From assembly GCA_030622115.1 (NCBI GenBank), contig JAUXGN010000001.1, forward strand, positions 91,764-155,763: a stretch of DNA of 64,000 nucleotides, read 5' to 3'. The notes beneath the pieces were generated by a model, which did not search any database, was not told where the DNA came from, and worked only from the letters and a program-made list of their open reading frames with translations. A program made the position numbers and the translations under genes. Origin of the DNA: Candidatus Eiseniibacteriota bacterium (GTDB taxonomy: Bacteria; Joyebacterota; Joyebacteria; Joyebacterales; Joyebacteraceae). Shown here piece after piece: positions 9,429 through 18,082 of this stretch (positions are counted from its first letter, which is position 1; each line of letters begins with the position of its first letter).

Positions 9429-10985
9429 GTGAAATTGGTCACGACGGATGAGATGCGCGCTATCGACAGCCGGGCGATAGATGGTCTGGGAATCCCGGGG
9501 CTTACCCTGATGGAGAGCGCCGGGATGGGCGCCGTGCAGTTCATCGAGAGCGAGCTTGGCGATCCTGCCGGAGCCCAGATCGTGATCATCTGCGGGAAGG
9601 GGAACAACGGCGGCGACGGTTTCGTCATCGCCAGAGGACTCAGTGAGCTCGGAGCCGACGTGGGTGTATTCCTACTCGGACGGGCAGGTGAGCTTGCCGG
9701 GGATGCGCGTACCAATTATGAGCGATTGGATCCGGAGTGCATATGTGAACTCACGGACGAGCGTGGGCTTCTCAATCTCCTGAGTGAGATGGCGGATGCA
9801 GAGCTTGTTGTCGATGCGATCTTCGGCACAGGGTTCGAGGGCGCTCCTCGTGGGCTGCACAAAGAGGTCATAGCTGCGATCAACGCGCTCGGACGACCGG
9901 TCCTTGCTGTGGACGTGCCGTCGGGGCTCGACGCCTCGACCGGCGCCCGAGAGTGCGAGTGCGTCGTCGCGTCGTGGACCTGCACAATGGCGCTCCCGAA
10001 ACTGGGATTCTACCTGCACCCGGGCCGTGAGGCTGCCGGTATCGTTCACGTAGTCGACATCGGCATTCCCGAAGAGGTCATCGTTGCCGTCCACCCCACG
10101 CGGAGTGTCCTCACAGAGAGTGAGGCATCCCATCTTCTGCCGAAGCGGGACCCGGGTGGACACAAGGGAACGTTCGGAAAGATCGCCGTCATCGCTGGCT
10201 CGGTCGGCTACACGGGCGCCGCGGCTTTGACATCGCTTGCGGCACTGCGAAGCGGCGCGGGACTCGTGACTCTCGGGATACCGGGGAGCCTGAACGACAT
10301 CATCGAGGCCAAGCTGACGGAGGTGATAACGCGTCCGCTGGCAGAGACGACCGAGCGTTCGCTTTCCCTCGCGGCGCTTCCAGTAATAGCGAGCCTGCTC
10401 GATTCGGCCGACGCCATGGCGCTCGGACCGGGGCTTTCGCAGAATGGTGAGACGCAGGAGCTGATCCGGGCTATCGTGAAAGAGCTGGCGGTTCCGTGCG
10501 TCATCGACGCCGACGGTCTGAATGCGCTGACGCCCGAGGATATTGGCGGACGGCACGGTGACGCGCCCGTTGTCATCACGCCGCATCCAGGTGAGATGGC
10601 GAGGCTGTGTGGCCGACCCGTGTCAGACGTGATCGAAGCGCGCGAAGAGGTGGCAGCTGACGTGGCGACCCGTGCGCGAGCAACCGTCATCCTGAAGGGA
10701 GCCGCATCGGTTGTTGCCGATGCCGCAGGCGAGATCTACTTGAACCCGACAGGCAACGACGGCATGGCGTCGGGTGGGAGTGGGGACGTTCTCACCGGCA
10801 TAGTCGCAGCACTCCTCGGTCGGGGGATGTCGGCGCTGGACGCCGGCGTGCTTGGTGCGTGCATCCATGGGAGGGCCGGCGATATCGCGGCGTGTGCTGT
10901 CGGAAGAACTGCGATGATAGCGGGGGATCTGGTTGATCTCCTACCTGACGTCTACTCGGAGCTGGAGAGCGGGGCGGCGTGGTAG
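9429..10985 (+). CDS. nnr: Bifunctional NAD(P)HX epimerase / ADP-dependent dehydratase
   Basis: This 518-residue two-domain protein repairs hydrated NADH and NADPH. Residues about 1-215 form the YjeF_N epimerase domain: MKLVTTDEMRAID start, ESAG, GKGNNGGDGFVIAR and AVDVPSGLDASTG. Residues about 225-515 form the ribokinase-like dehydratase: GHKGTFGKIAVIAGS, SGAGLVTLG, GPGLSQN, VIDADGLNAL, ITPHPGEMARL and the ADP-site signature SGGSGDVLTG. I start it at GTG 9429 because GGAGGG at 9417-9422 sits 6 nt away and the product then begins exactly as the family does; the frame stays open upstream to an ATG at 9381. It is probably co-transcribed with acpS. Confidence 0.92.
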   Translation: MKLVTTDEMRAIDSRAIDGLGIPGLTLMESAGMGAVQFIESELGDPAGAQIVIICGKGNNGGDGFVIARGLSELGADVGVFLLGRAGELAGDARTNYERLDPECICELTDERGLLNLLSEMADAELVVDAIFGTGFEGAPRGLHKEVIAAINALGRPVLAVDVPSGLDASTGARECECVVASWTCTMALPKLGFYLHPGREAAGIVHVVDIGIPEEVIVAVHPTRSVLTESEASHLLPKRDPGGHKGTFGKIAVIAGSVGYTGAAALTSLAALRSGAGLVTLGIPGSLNDIIEAKLTEVITRPLAETTERSLSLAALPVIASLLDSADAMALGPGLSQNGETQELIRAIVKELAVPCVIDADGLNALTPEDIGGRHGDAPVVITPHPGEMARLCGRPVSDVIEAREEVAADVATRARATVILKGAASVVADAAGEIYLNPTGNDGMASGGSGDVLTGIVAALLGRGMSALDAGVLGACIHGRAGDIAACAVGRTAMIAGDLVDLLPDVYSELESGAAW

Positions 10986-11057
10986 GCTGTCGCTTCCCTC
11001 TCCGGTGGGGTGCATGGAGAGCGGGAGACCCGGCGTTCTTCATAAGGAAGTGTAGTC

Positions 11058-12047
11058 ATGTACAGGTGGTTTGTCTTGCTCTGCTATGCGGTGCTTTGGT
11101 GCGCCGCGACGAGTTCACGCGCTGACCCATACGAAGTCAACCCCGCCTCCGCGCACACCGTCATCGATGCTGCGTGGGGTGATAGCCCGGGAGAGTTCAC
11201 GTGGCCGGGTGATGGCTGGGGTATCGGTGAGGTGAGTCGCTTCGGTCCCTTCGCGCTTGACGATTCTGGGCGTATCTACCTCACTGATCTCGTGCGCAAC
11301 GAGGTCAAGATCTTCGATCGTGATGGCCGTTTCGCTGAAGCCGTGCCGATGCTCCAGGAACCGAACCTCGTCGACGATCTGGCTGTCTACGACGGCGCGA
11401 TCTACTGGTTCGGGGAGACTCCCTGGGGGATTCGTGTGGTGGGTGTGAGGCCCGGCTCGCCGGAGTTGATAGACGTGGAACTCACGACTGATCCCGTTCT
11501 CACCTATGCCACTGACGGCGGCCGCATTACCGGCAACTGCCGTCTGGTCGTAGGTCAGGAAGGTCTGGAGATGTATACTCTCCGGCCCGGCGCGAGCTTC
11601 CCGTTACTGCGCGGCAAGCGGGTGGTTCCAGTTGCCGAGCAGAGCGCGTCAAGGCGCTACGGACTTAGCACCGACTCTGGTGTAGGTATCATGACCTGCT
11701 TCGAACCCGCGATGGCGCTGTCAGGCGAGAGCGTTGGCGAGGGTGAGATCGTTCGCGTTCTTCCGGACGGCCGGATCGAGAGGGTGCTCGTACGAAACTG
11801 CGGGTGGATTTGGGGAGTCGCCGGCGACTACTTCCTGCATCCGGACTGCGAGACGGTCGAAGGTGAGCACCGCTGCTACTTCGTGCTGCGGGATGTGAAC
11901 GGGACGCTGCTTTCAAGAATCCGGACACCGAAGCGAAATACCAGAAGGACGATTAGTATCGACAAGCGCTTCCGTCTCGCGCCGGACGGGAGCTTCTACG
12001 GGCTCTACGTCGACGACGACGGCGTACGTGTGCGCTGTTGGCGGTAG
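11058..12047 (+). CDS. Exported beta-propeller-like protein
   Basis: This is a 329-residue protein with a signal peptide (hydrophobic residues 4-18, cleavage near SRA-DPY). The body has short repeated strands of the form F-A-L-D-x-x-G-R-I-Y-L-T-D and E-V-K-I-F-D-R-D-G-R-F, characteristic of NHL or six-bladed propeller proteins. No catalytic motif is recognised. The start is ATG 11058 after AAGGAAG. A short ORF for an exported peptide follows after 15 nt. The function is unknown; a periplasmic or surface ligand-binding role is the plain guess. Confidence 0.75.
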   Translation: MYRWFVLLCYAVLWCAATSSRADPYEVNPASAHTVIDAAWGDSPGEFTWPGDGWGIGEVSRFGPFALDDSGRIYLTDLVRNEVKIFDRDGRFAEAVPMLQEPNLVDDLAVYDGAIYWFGETPWGIRVVGVRPGSPELIDVELTTDPVLTYATDGGRITGNCRLVVGQEGLEMYTLRPGASFPLLRGKRVVPVAEQSASRRYGLSTDSGVGIMTCFEPAMALSGESVGEGEIVRVLPDGRIERVLVRNCGWIWGVAGDYFLHPDCETVEGEHRCYFVLRDVNGTLLSRIRTPKRNTRRTISIDKRFRLAPDGSFYGLYVDDDGVRVRCWR

Positions 12048-12062
12048 AAAGAGGGAGTCCCG

Positions 12063-12149
12063 ATGCGAAGAATCCCGTATGTCTTGTTTGGACTCCTCAT
12101 ATGCGCGAGTTTCGCGCTTGGTGGCGAGACAGAAGCCCAGGGGGACTGA
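12063..12149 (+). CDS. Short signal-peptide ORF, in frame with the downstream amidohydrolase
   Basis: ATG 12063 follows GAGGGAG (12051-12057) with 5-nt spacing and encodes 28 residues: a basic start (MRR), a hydrophobic core (YVLFGLLICASFALG) and a polar end. This is a classical Sec signal peptide with nothing attached. The TGA stop (12147-12149) is followed at once by the GTG start of the M20 gene in the same frame, so removing one stop codon would give an exported amidohydrolase. It may be a nonsense-split signal peptide, a translated leader, or a sequencing error. Confidence 0.5.
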   Translation: MRRIPYVLFGLLICASFALGGETEAQGD

Positions 12150-13337
12150 GTGAAGAACACGATGGCTAAGGATGCGGAGAAGTTCGCCGGCAAGCTCAGG
12201 AAGCTGCGCCGCCGCATCCACATGCACCCGGAACTGGCATATGAGGAGTACCGCACGTCGGAACTCGTGGCGGATACGCTCAAGGCCGCCGGAATCGAGG
12301 TTACGACCGGGGTCGCGAAGACCGGAGTCGTCGGTCTTCTGCGCGGGGGCAAACGCGGCAAGACGGTTGCGCTCCGTGGCGACATGGACGCCCTTCCGAT
12401 CACGGAGCAGAACGACGTACCGTACCGTTCCAAGGTGGACGGAGTCATGCACGCGTGCGGCCACGATGGGAATACGACAACCGTGCTGGGCGCGGCGATG
12501 CTTCTCGCGGCAAGGCGTGACGATATCGTGGGCAATGTGAAGTTCTTCTTCCAGCCGTCCGAGGAGGCGCCACCCGGAGGGGCGCTTCCGATGATCGAGG
12601 CAGGTGTCCTCGAGAAGCCGAAGGTTGACTACATCATTGGCGTGCACGTCGATTCATCGATCCCCGTCGGGAAGATCGGGGTGCGGGACGGGCACATGAT
12701 GGCGGCGGCCGACGACTTCTCACTGTCTATCCTGGGTGAAGCGTCACACGGTGCGAAGCCGCATTTGGGAGTCGACGCTATCACGCTCCAGGCGCAGGTG
12801 ATAATGGCGCTCCAGACGATAGTGAGTCGGAGGGTGAACCCGACACACCCGATCGTCCTCACCCTTGGCACCATTCACGGGGGATACAGGCAGAACGTCA
12901 TTGCCGACCGTGTCGACATCGAGGGAACGCTGCGGACTCTTGATCCCAAGGACAGGAGAAACGGCGTGCGCATGATAGAGAAGACGGTCGCCCATGTGAC
13001 GCAGGCCTTTGGCGGTGACTACGAGTTCGAGTTCCGGGATGGCTACCCTGTTCTGACGTGCGATCCTAAGGTCACGGCTATAGTGCGGAAGGCAACGGGT
13101 GAGCTCTTCGGGAAGCGCAGCGTTGTCGAAGTCGCCGAGCCGTCGATGGGGGGCGAAGACTTCGCCTATTTCGTCAATCGTGTTCCCGGCATGATGCTCC
13201 GCTTGGGTACGGGCAACAAGAAACGCGGCTTTACCTATCCGTGGCACCATCCCAGGTTCGATATCGATGAAGATGCTCTCTGGATCGGAGCCGCCGTGAT
13301 GGCTCACTCCGCCCTGCTCTGTCTGACGGACGGCTGA
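12150..13337 (+). CDS. M20-family amidohydrolase / metallopeptidase
   Basis: This 395-residue protein resembles N-acyl-L-amino-acid amidohydrolases and hippurate hydrolases, which cleave the amide of N-acylated amino acids. Metal-site motifs are RGDMDALPI, HACGHDGN, PSEEAPPGG (general base Glu), a His in IGVHVD, and a C-terminal His-rich segment (YPWHHPRFDIDE). The dimerisation domain lies in the middle (about residues 185-300). The start is GTG 12150, with AGGGGG 5 nt upstream; ATG 12162 (MAKDAEK) is an alternative. As read, it is cytoplasmic, but a signal-peptide ORF ends immediately before it in the same frame. The substrate is not determinable. Confidence 0.88.
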   Translation: MKNTMAKDAEKFAGKLRKLRRRIHMHPELAYEEYRTSELVADTLKAAGIEVTTGVAKTGVVGLLRGGKRGKTVALRGDMDALPITEQNDVPYRSKVDGVMHACGHDGNTTTVLGAAMLLAARRDDIVGNVKFFFQPSEEAPPGGALPMIEAGVLEKPKVDYIIGVHVDSSIPVGKIGVRDGHMMAAADDFSLSILGEASHGAKPHLGVDAITLQAQVIMALQTIVSRRVNPTHPIVLTLGTIHGGYRQNVIADRVDIEGTLRTLDPKDRRNGVRMIEKTVAHVTQAFGGDYEFEFRDGYPVLTCDPKVTAIVRKATGELFGKRSVVEVAEPSMGGEDFAYFVNRVPGMMLRLGTGNKKRGFTYPWHHPRFDIDEDALWIGAAVMAHSALLCLTDG

Positions 13338-13401
13338 TCGAGTCGCGGACTGCGAATGTGCCCCTCCTGTTGAGGCGGCAGACACCAGCACGACGAGGTA
13401 C

Positions 13402-14427
13402 ATGATGAGCGTTGGAGAACGCGAGCTGATCAAGCGAATACGCGAGCGCGTCGGGGCGCCTGGGCGAGCGACCCTCGTTGGGATAGGCGATGATGCGGCC
13501 GTCTTCGAGCGGGCGCAGGGCCTTGGCCTCATCACGTGTGACGCGTTTGTGGATGGCGTCCACTTCCGTCGCGATTTCGCGACGTTTCGCGAGATCGGCA
13601 CGAAGTGCATGGTTGCTAACATCAGCGACATCGCCGCGATGGGCGGGTTTCCAACCCGGGCGGTAGTTTCTCTCTGCATTCCCGCACACATTGCCGAGGC
13701 TGACATCGCCGCCATCTACGACGGGTTCCTGGACGCCTGCCGGCGCTACTCGTTTGACATCGTCGGTGGCGACATCGTGAGTTCCCCCAGTGATCTCGCT
13801 ATCTCGATCACGCTCATGGGGGCGGCAAGTCGTGACAGGATCGTCACCCGTTCCGGCGCAGTCGTGGGCGACGCGATTATGATGACCGGGCGGGTAGGGG
13901 GAGCCGAGGCGGGACTTCGGGCTCTCACTGCAGGTCTTCCGCAGGAGGGCGCCGTACACGTGGCCGTAAGGCGGCACTTGAGACCTGTTCCCCGGATCGC
14001 CGAGGCCCAGGCGTTTCTCGACGTCGCAACACCTCACGCGATGATCGACATAAGCGATGGGCTGGGATCGGAGCTCTGGCACCTTGCGGAAGAGAGCGGA
14101 GTCGGAGTGAGAATCGAGGAGAGTCGCATCCCCATTGATGCGTCGGCGATTGCAGTCGCTCAGAAGATCGGTTGCAGCGCGTTCGAACTCGCGATGGGAA
14201 GCGGGGAGGAGTTCGAGCTTATCGTGGCGATACCACCATCGGAGATGTCGCGGACAGTGGAACACATGGCGGCGGTTACGGGAACTACCGCCACGCACAT
14301 CGGAGATGTGGTTGATGCCGCCGAGGGGTGCAGCATCGTGAGGTCGGACGGTTCCAGGGAGTCGCTTGAGCGATCTGGATACGAGCACCTGGGTGGTGTG
14401 AATGGGGAGGTGATGGGGAATGAGTGA
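13402..14427 (+). CDS. thiL: Thiamine-monophosphate kinase
   Basis: This 341-residue protein phosphorylates thiamine monophosphate to the active cofactor thiamine diphosphate (EC 2.7.4.16). Family hallmarks in order: the N-terminal GERELIKRIRER, the Mg/ATP loop GIGDDAAVF, TCDAFVDGVHF, NISDIAAMGGFP, IVGGDIVSS and MIDISDGLGSELWHLAEESGVG, ending with SGEEFELIV. Two tandem ATGs (13402, 13405) are possible starts. Its last 8 nt overlap the next gene, which encodes an unrelated exported protein. No other thiamine gene is present in the window. Confidence 0.95.
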   Translation: MMSVGERELIKRIRERVGAPGRATLVGIGDDAAVFERAQGLGLITCDAFVDGVHFRRDFATFREIGTKCMVANISDIAAMGGFPTRAVVSLCIPAHIAEADIAAIYDGFLDACRRYSFDIVGGDIVSSPSDLAISITLMGAASRDRIVTRSGAVVGDAIMMTGRVGGAEAGLRALTAGLPQEGAVHVAVRRHLRPVPRIAEAQAFLDVATPHAMIDISDGLGSELWHLAEESGVGVRIEESRIPIDASAIAVAQKIGCSAFELAMGSGEEFELIVAIPPSEMSRTVEHMAAVTGTTATHIGDVVDAAEGCSIVRSDGSRESLERSGYEHLGGVNGEVMGNE

Positions 14428-15241
14428 GCGCGTCGCGTGGCTGTGTGGTCTCTGGATCTGTTCGATCGTTCTTCTTGCTCTGCCGGGTCCTGCGTACGCC
14501 GGCGAGGTGTCCGGTGGAATCATCGAAGATACCTTCTGGACGAGCGCACAGAATCCCTGGGTTGTCACCGGCAATGTCACGGTCAAGTTAGGCGCGACAC
14601 TGACGATCCTGAGTGGTGTCGAGGTTGTGTTCAACGGCAACTACTACCTGTGGACCGACTCCACGACCGGAGGGACGATCGTTGTTCAGGGCGCGATCGG
14701 GGACAGTGTTGTGTTCAAGGCGGCCTCCGGTCTTCCGGCTGAGAGACAATGGAGAGAGATCGGGGTGTTCAGCTCGCCGGGAACGTCATTCGACTACTGT
14801 GTGGTGATGCACGCAAAGACCGGCATCAAGCTGGATGGTTCAGACAGCCCGATCACGCACTGTGCCTTGAGGCGTTGTCAGACCGGCATCTGGTGCAGGG
14901 GAGCATCACCGTCGATCGAGAGTTCATGGATAACCGACTGCTCGTTCGCGGGAGTCCTCTGCGAGATGAGATCGAGTTCGCCCGTGATCCACGACTGCAA
15001 CCTCTACGGCAATCCTGGGTACAATGTCCGACTCATGAGCTACGTCGATCCTCCGCTGGTCACAATCGACGCCACGCAGAACTGGTGGGGGACGGCTGAG
15101 GTGGCGGAGATAGAGGCGAGCATTTTCGATCACGCCGACACGACGGTTGTTTACGGGACCGTGGACTACAGCAACTGGTACAAAGGAACGCCTGTCGAGG
15201 AGTGCTCCTGGGGCCACATCAAGACATTGTTCAGGGACTGA
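14420..15241 (+). CDS. Exported right-handed beta-helix protein
   Basis: This is a 273-residue protein with a signal peptide (about residues 1-27, cleavage AYA-GEV). The mature part alternates short strands and turns in the periodic manner of parallel beta-helix repeats: SPITHCALRRCQTGIWC, SPSIESSWITDCSFAGVLC, SPVIHDCNLYGN, closing with the ATQNWWGT motif common at the end of such helices. It has no sorting domain. It overlaps thiL by 8 nt. The fold assignment is good; the activity (glycan binding or lyase) cannot be told. Confidence 0.75.
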   Translation: MSERVAWLCGLWICSIVLLALPGPAYAGEVSGGIIEDTFWTSAQNPWVVTGNVTVKLGATLTILSGVEVVFNGNYYLWTDSTTGGTIVVQGAIGDSVVFKAASGLPAERQWREIGVFSSPGTSFDYCVVMHAKTGIKLDGSDSPITHCALRRCQTGIWCRGASPSIESSWITDCSFAGVLCEMRSSSPVIHDCNLYGNPGYNVRLMSYVDPPLVTIDATQNWWGTAEVAEIEASIFDHADTTVVYGTVDYSNWYKGTPVEECSWGHIKTLFRD

Positions 15242-15337
15242 ACACGCAAGCTCAGTCCTTGCCCCCGTCCCGTTGAGCCGAAACGTCCCATGGATAGGGC
15301 AGAACGGAAAAGGAGCAGAGAAGCGGAGGATTGATTG

Positions 15338-15366
15338 TTGACAGGTTGAACAAGCTGTGGTATTCT
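15338..15366 (+). promoter_or_regulatory. Sigma-70 promoter of the C25 protease gene
   Basis: A perfect -35 TTGACA (15338-15343) and a -10 TATTCT (15361-15366) are separated by 17 nt. Transcription should begin near 15373, immediately before two back-to-back hairpins. Confidence 0.65.
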
Positions 15367-15372
15367 TGAAGT

Positions 15373-15422
15373 TGTGATGGGGATCACAAAGCCTGCGGCC
15401 GGCAAACGGTCGGAGGCTTTCT
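15373..15422 (+). promoter_or_regulatory. Short structured 5' leader that can hide the ribosome-binding site
   Basis: The predicted 50-nt leader is almost entirely two adjacent hairpins. Hairpin 1 pairs 15374-15378 (GTGAT) with 15383-15387 (ATCAC) around GGGG. Hairpin 2 pairs 15388-15394 (AAAGCCT) with 15414-15420 (AGGCTTT) and, inside, 15397-15401 (GGCCG) with 15407-15411 around GCAAA. The GGAGG at 15412-15416, the only good Shine-Dalgarno for the TTG at 15423, lies in the 3' arm of hairpin 2. Alternatives are an intrinsic terminator-like attenuator (TTTCTTT follows) or chance folding. Confidence 0.45.
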
Positions 15423-17930
15423 TTGTACTCAATCGGAAGATCGAAGCTGGATGTTGCAAACAGCGTGGGCGCAAGCCTTCTCGGCGGCACCGTCAGTGCC
15501 GGCTCCGCAGTCAGGACTTCTGTCCTCCAGGTCGTCCTCTCAGTGTTGCTCCTCACTCTTCCTGCTCTTGATGCGAACGCCGGACTCGACCCGGCGGCTC
15601 TGACTGCCACCAGCTATGAGGTGGCAGTCACCGCCACGGCTGACGCCGTGGTCGCTACCCTGTTGCTCGACCCAGCGCAATTGACGTTCGAGCAGCATGA
15701 GGGGTACGACCTGGTCTCCCTTGAGGGAGCCCAGCACACCACCGAGCCGGCTCTGCCCATGCTTCCCCTCCTCAATATTCAGCTTCTTCTTCCGCCAAAC
15801 GCCGGACCCGAGGATCTATCCTATAGTTACGGTGGGACGGTCTACCTTCCCGGTTCCTACATGATTCTGCCTGCTCCCCGGCCAGCGCGGTTCTCATCTG
15901 GTGAAGCAGTCCAAATACCCCATCCGAAAGCGGAGGCCTATGGCTCTGCGCTGCCATACCCCAGGGAGATAGCACGCCTGGCCGGGGGTGGTTCCTCTGC
16001 TGGTTACGGGATGGCCGCCGTTCTCGTGTCGCCGCTGCAATACGTGCCGGCGACAGGAGAGCTTCTCTTCCACACACGGATTGAGATCACAGTTGATCTG
16101 AACTCTGCCTCCAGCCGCGCGCTGGTTGCCGCTTCTCTCTCCTCGGCGGCCGGCGCGGCGGTTGTTGGATCCGCAGCCAATCCCGACGACATCGATTCCT
16201 ACGTGTCAGCAGCATCCGCGCGGGACCATTCCGGTGTCGACTACATCATTGTATGTCCGGAGTCGTTCACCGATGCGTTCCAGCCGCTGGCCGACTGGAA
16301 GACCCGGAAGGGTGTGAAGGCGGAGATAGTCACCATCGAGTCCATCTATGCGAACCCACTGTTCGACGGGAGAGACAATGCCGAGGAGATCCGGAACTGC
16401 ATAAGGCAGTACTTCTCAGAAGATGGAACAAGCTGGGTCCTTCTTGGCGGCGACACCAACATCGTCCCGGCACGCAGGGCATACGATTTCTTCTACGATC
16501 AGGGCATCCCGTCGGACCTCTACTACTCAGCGCTCGACGGAAGCTGGGACGACGACGGTGACGGCCGGTGGGGCGAGGTCGGGAGCGACAACGTGGATAT
16601 GTATGCCGACGTGTTCGTCGGCAGGGCGCCCGTCAGCACCACAGATGAAGCGGCCATTTTCGTCGACAAGGTCCTCGTGTACGAAGGCGCGTCGTTCACG
16701 GTGCCCTCCGACTTCCAGACCAACATGCTCTTCCTCGGTGAGATCCTCTGGGATTCACCGAATCCCTATACCGACGGTGGCGTTGCGCTCGACATGATCG
16801 GCGACGGGTACGTCCCGGACGTGTTCGGTCCGATCACCAAACTCTATGAGAGCTCCGGCAACCTGAGCACCGCGTCAGCCGTTCAGGAGCTGGAAGATGG
16901 ATACGGGATCATCGTCCACGAAGGGCACGCCAACATCTCGACCGCCAGCGTTGGCCCTGGTGCGCTCACCTCCGCGACACTCGACGGTCTCGGTAACGGT
17001 GAGCGCGGTGGTCTCTGGTACTCGGTCGGGTGCTGGTCGGCTGCCATCGACTACGATACGTTCGGTGAGCACTGGCTGACAAGCAGTGGTGGCGGCGGCG
17101 TCGCGTACGTTGGTAACTCTCGCTATGGCTGGGGCTGCCCCGGCTATCCGGGACAGTGTGTGTCCGACCTCTACAGTCAGCGCTTCTTCGAGTCACTCTT
17201 CACGAAGGACCTGGTCCATGCCGGTCTGGTTCATGCGGACGCGAAGCACAATTTCATCGGTCTTGCACAGAGCGACGATTACACACGCTACGTGATGTAC
17301 GAACTCAATCTCCTTGGAGATCCTGAGCTTCCGATCTGGACCGATGCTCCCTCTCTTCTTACGGTCAGCTACGACGATGTGGTTCAGCTCGAGAACGATC
17401 GAGGCGATCTCGAGATTGAGGTGACGGTCGGCGGTTCACCCGTTGGTGCCGCCACCGTCTGCCTCATGACCAAAGACGGCGGTATCTACGTAACCGGCGA
17501 GACCGATGCTGCCGGCCGTGTCGTTCTCGTGGTCGAGTTCGACCAGCCGTGCGAGGCGGAGCTGACCGTGACGGCTCACAACAGCGTGCCGTTCGGTGGG
17601 ACCGTCGGCCTCGGTGAGCCGACCTCTGATGTCGGCGATGCAGAGTTTGGAAGCGCCACCGCTCTTCAGCAGAACTACCCGAATCCTTTCAATCCCATGA
17701 CCGGCATCGCCTTCAGTGTGGCGGAGCGCGGCCATGCCCGAATCTCGGTCTACGACGTGTCCGGCCGGCTTGTCAGGGTCCTTGTCGACGAGGATGTCGA
17801 CGCGGGGCCGGGCTTCGTGACCTGGAACGGCAAGGACGATAGGGGCAGCGACGTTGCCTCCGGGACGTATTTCGCGCGCATGAGCGCGGGTGGGATCTTC
17901 ACAGAGAGAAAGATGGTGCTGATGCGATAG
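15423..17930 (+). CDS. Exported C25 (gingipain-type) cysteine protease with C-terminal sorting domain
   Basis: This is an 835-residue protein. A hydrophobic export signal lies at about residues 37-56 (ending LDANA). It is followed by a propeptide-like region to about 265, then a peptidase C25 domain (VDYIIVCPESF, SWVLLGGDTNIVPARR, DLYYSALDG, DVFVGRAPV). The catalytic His is in IIVHEGHANIS (near 498) and the Cys in YSVGCWSAAID (near 536). An Ig-like segment follows. The last 90 residues are a FlgD-like sorting domain beginning QQNYPNPFNPMTGIAFSV. The start is uncertain: TTG 15423 has GGAGG 6 nt upstream but gives a long signal; GTG near 15465 is an alternative. It is probably secreted to the surface by a type IX-like route and degrades extracellular protein. 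Confidence 0.85.
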   Translation: MYSIGRSKLDVANSVGASLLGGTVSAGSAVRTSVLQVVLSVLLLTLPALDANAGLDPAALTATSYEVAVTATADAVVATLLLDPAQLTFEQHEGYDLVSLEGAQHTTEPALPMLPLLNIQLLLPPNAGPEDLSYSYGGTVYLPGSYMILPAPRPARFSSGEAVQIPHPKAEAYGSALPYPREIARLAGGGSSAGYGMAAVLVSPLQYVPATGELLFHTRIEITVDLNSASSRALVAASLSSAAGAAVVGSAANPDDIDSYVSAASARDHSGVDYIIVCPESFTDAFQPLADWKTRKGVKAEIVTIESIYANPLFDGRDNAEEIRNCIRQYFSEDGTSWVLLGGDTNIVPARRAYDFFYDQGIPSDLYYSALDGSWDDDGDGRWGEVGSDNVDMYADVFVGRAPVSTTDEAAIFVDKVLVYEGASFTVPSDFQTNMLFLGEILWDSPNPYTDGGVALDMIGDGYVPDVFGPITKLYESSGNLSTASAVQELEDGYGIIVHEGHANISTASVGPGALTSATLDGLGNGERGGLWYSVGCWSAAIDYDTFGEHWLTSSGGGGVAYVGNSRYGWGCPGYPGQCVSDLYSQRFFESLFTKDLVHAGLVHADAKHNFIGLAQSDDYTRYVMYELNLLGDPELPIWTDAPSLLTVSYDDVVQLENDRGDLEIEVTVGGSPVGAATVCLMTKDGGIYVTGETDAAGRVVLVVEFDQPCEAELTVTAHNSVPFGGTVGLGEPTSDVGDAEFGSATALQQNYPNPFNPMTGIAFSVAERGHARISVYDVSGRLVRVLVDEDVDAGPGFVTWNGKDDRGSDVASGTYFARMSAGGIFTERKMVLMR

Positions 17931-18082
17931 AAGAGCTAGCGCATTGGGAACGCATTGCTGGCCGGTTCCCTCGTTGAAGTCATCGGAGAGCCTCCTGGAA
18001 CATGACTAACGGAGGGGCCGGTCGGCAACTGAATCAATCCGGGTTTTCCTTTCTACCACCGACAGTCCAAGGAGTTAACATC

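Noticed and set aside
13231..14640. 469-codon open frame on the minus strand
   Set aside because: It is a shadow of thiL, which is complete and carries all family motifs.
15385..15500. GCAAAC and CGCAAGCC elements reminiscent of a c-di-GMP-I riboswitch
   Set aside because: The GAAA tetraloop and the GGGACGCAAAGCC core are missing and the elements are in the wrong arrangement; part lies in coding sequence.
17946..17970. GGGAAC/GTTCCC inverted repeat after the C25 protease gene
   Set aside because: Six base pairs with a 13-nt loop and no T-run; it could be a weak terminator but is not supported.
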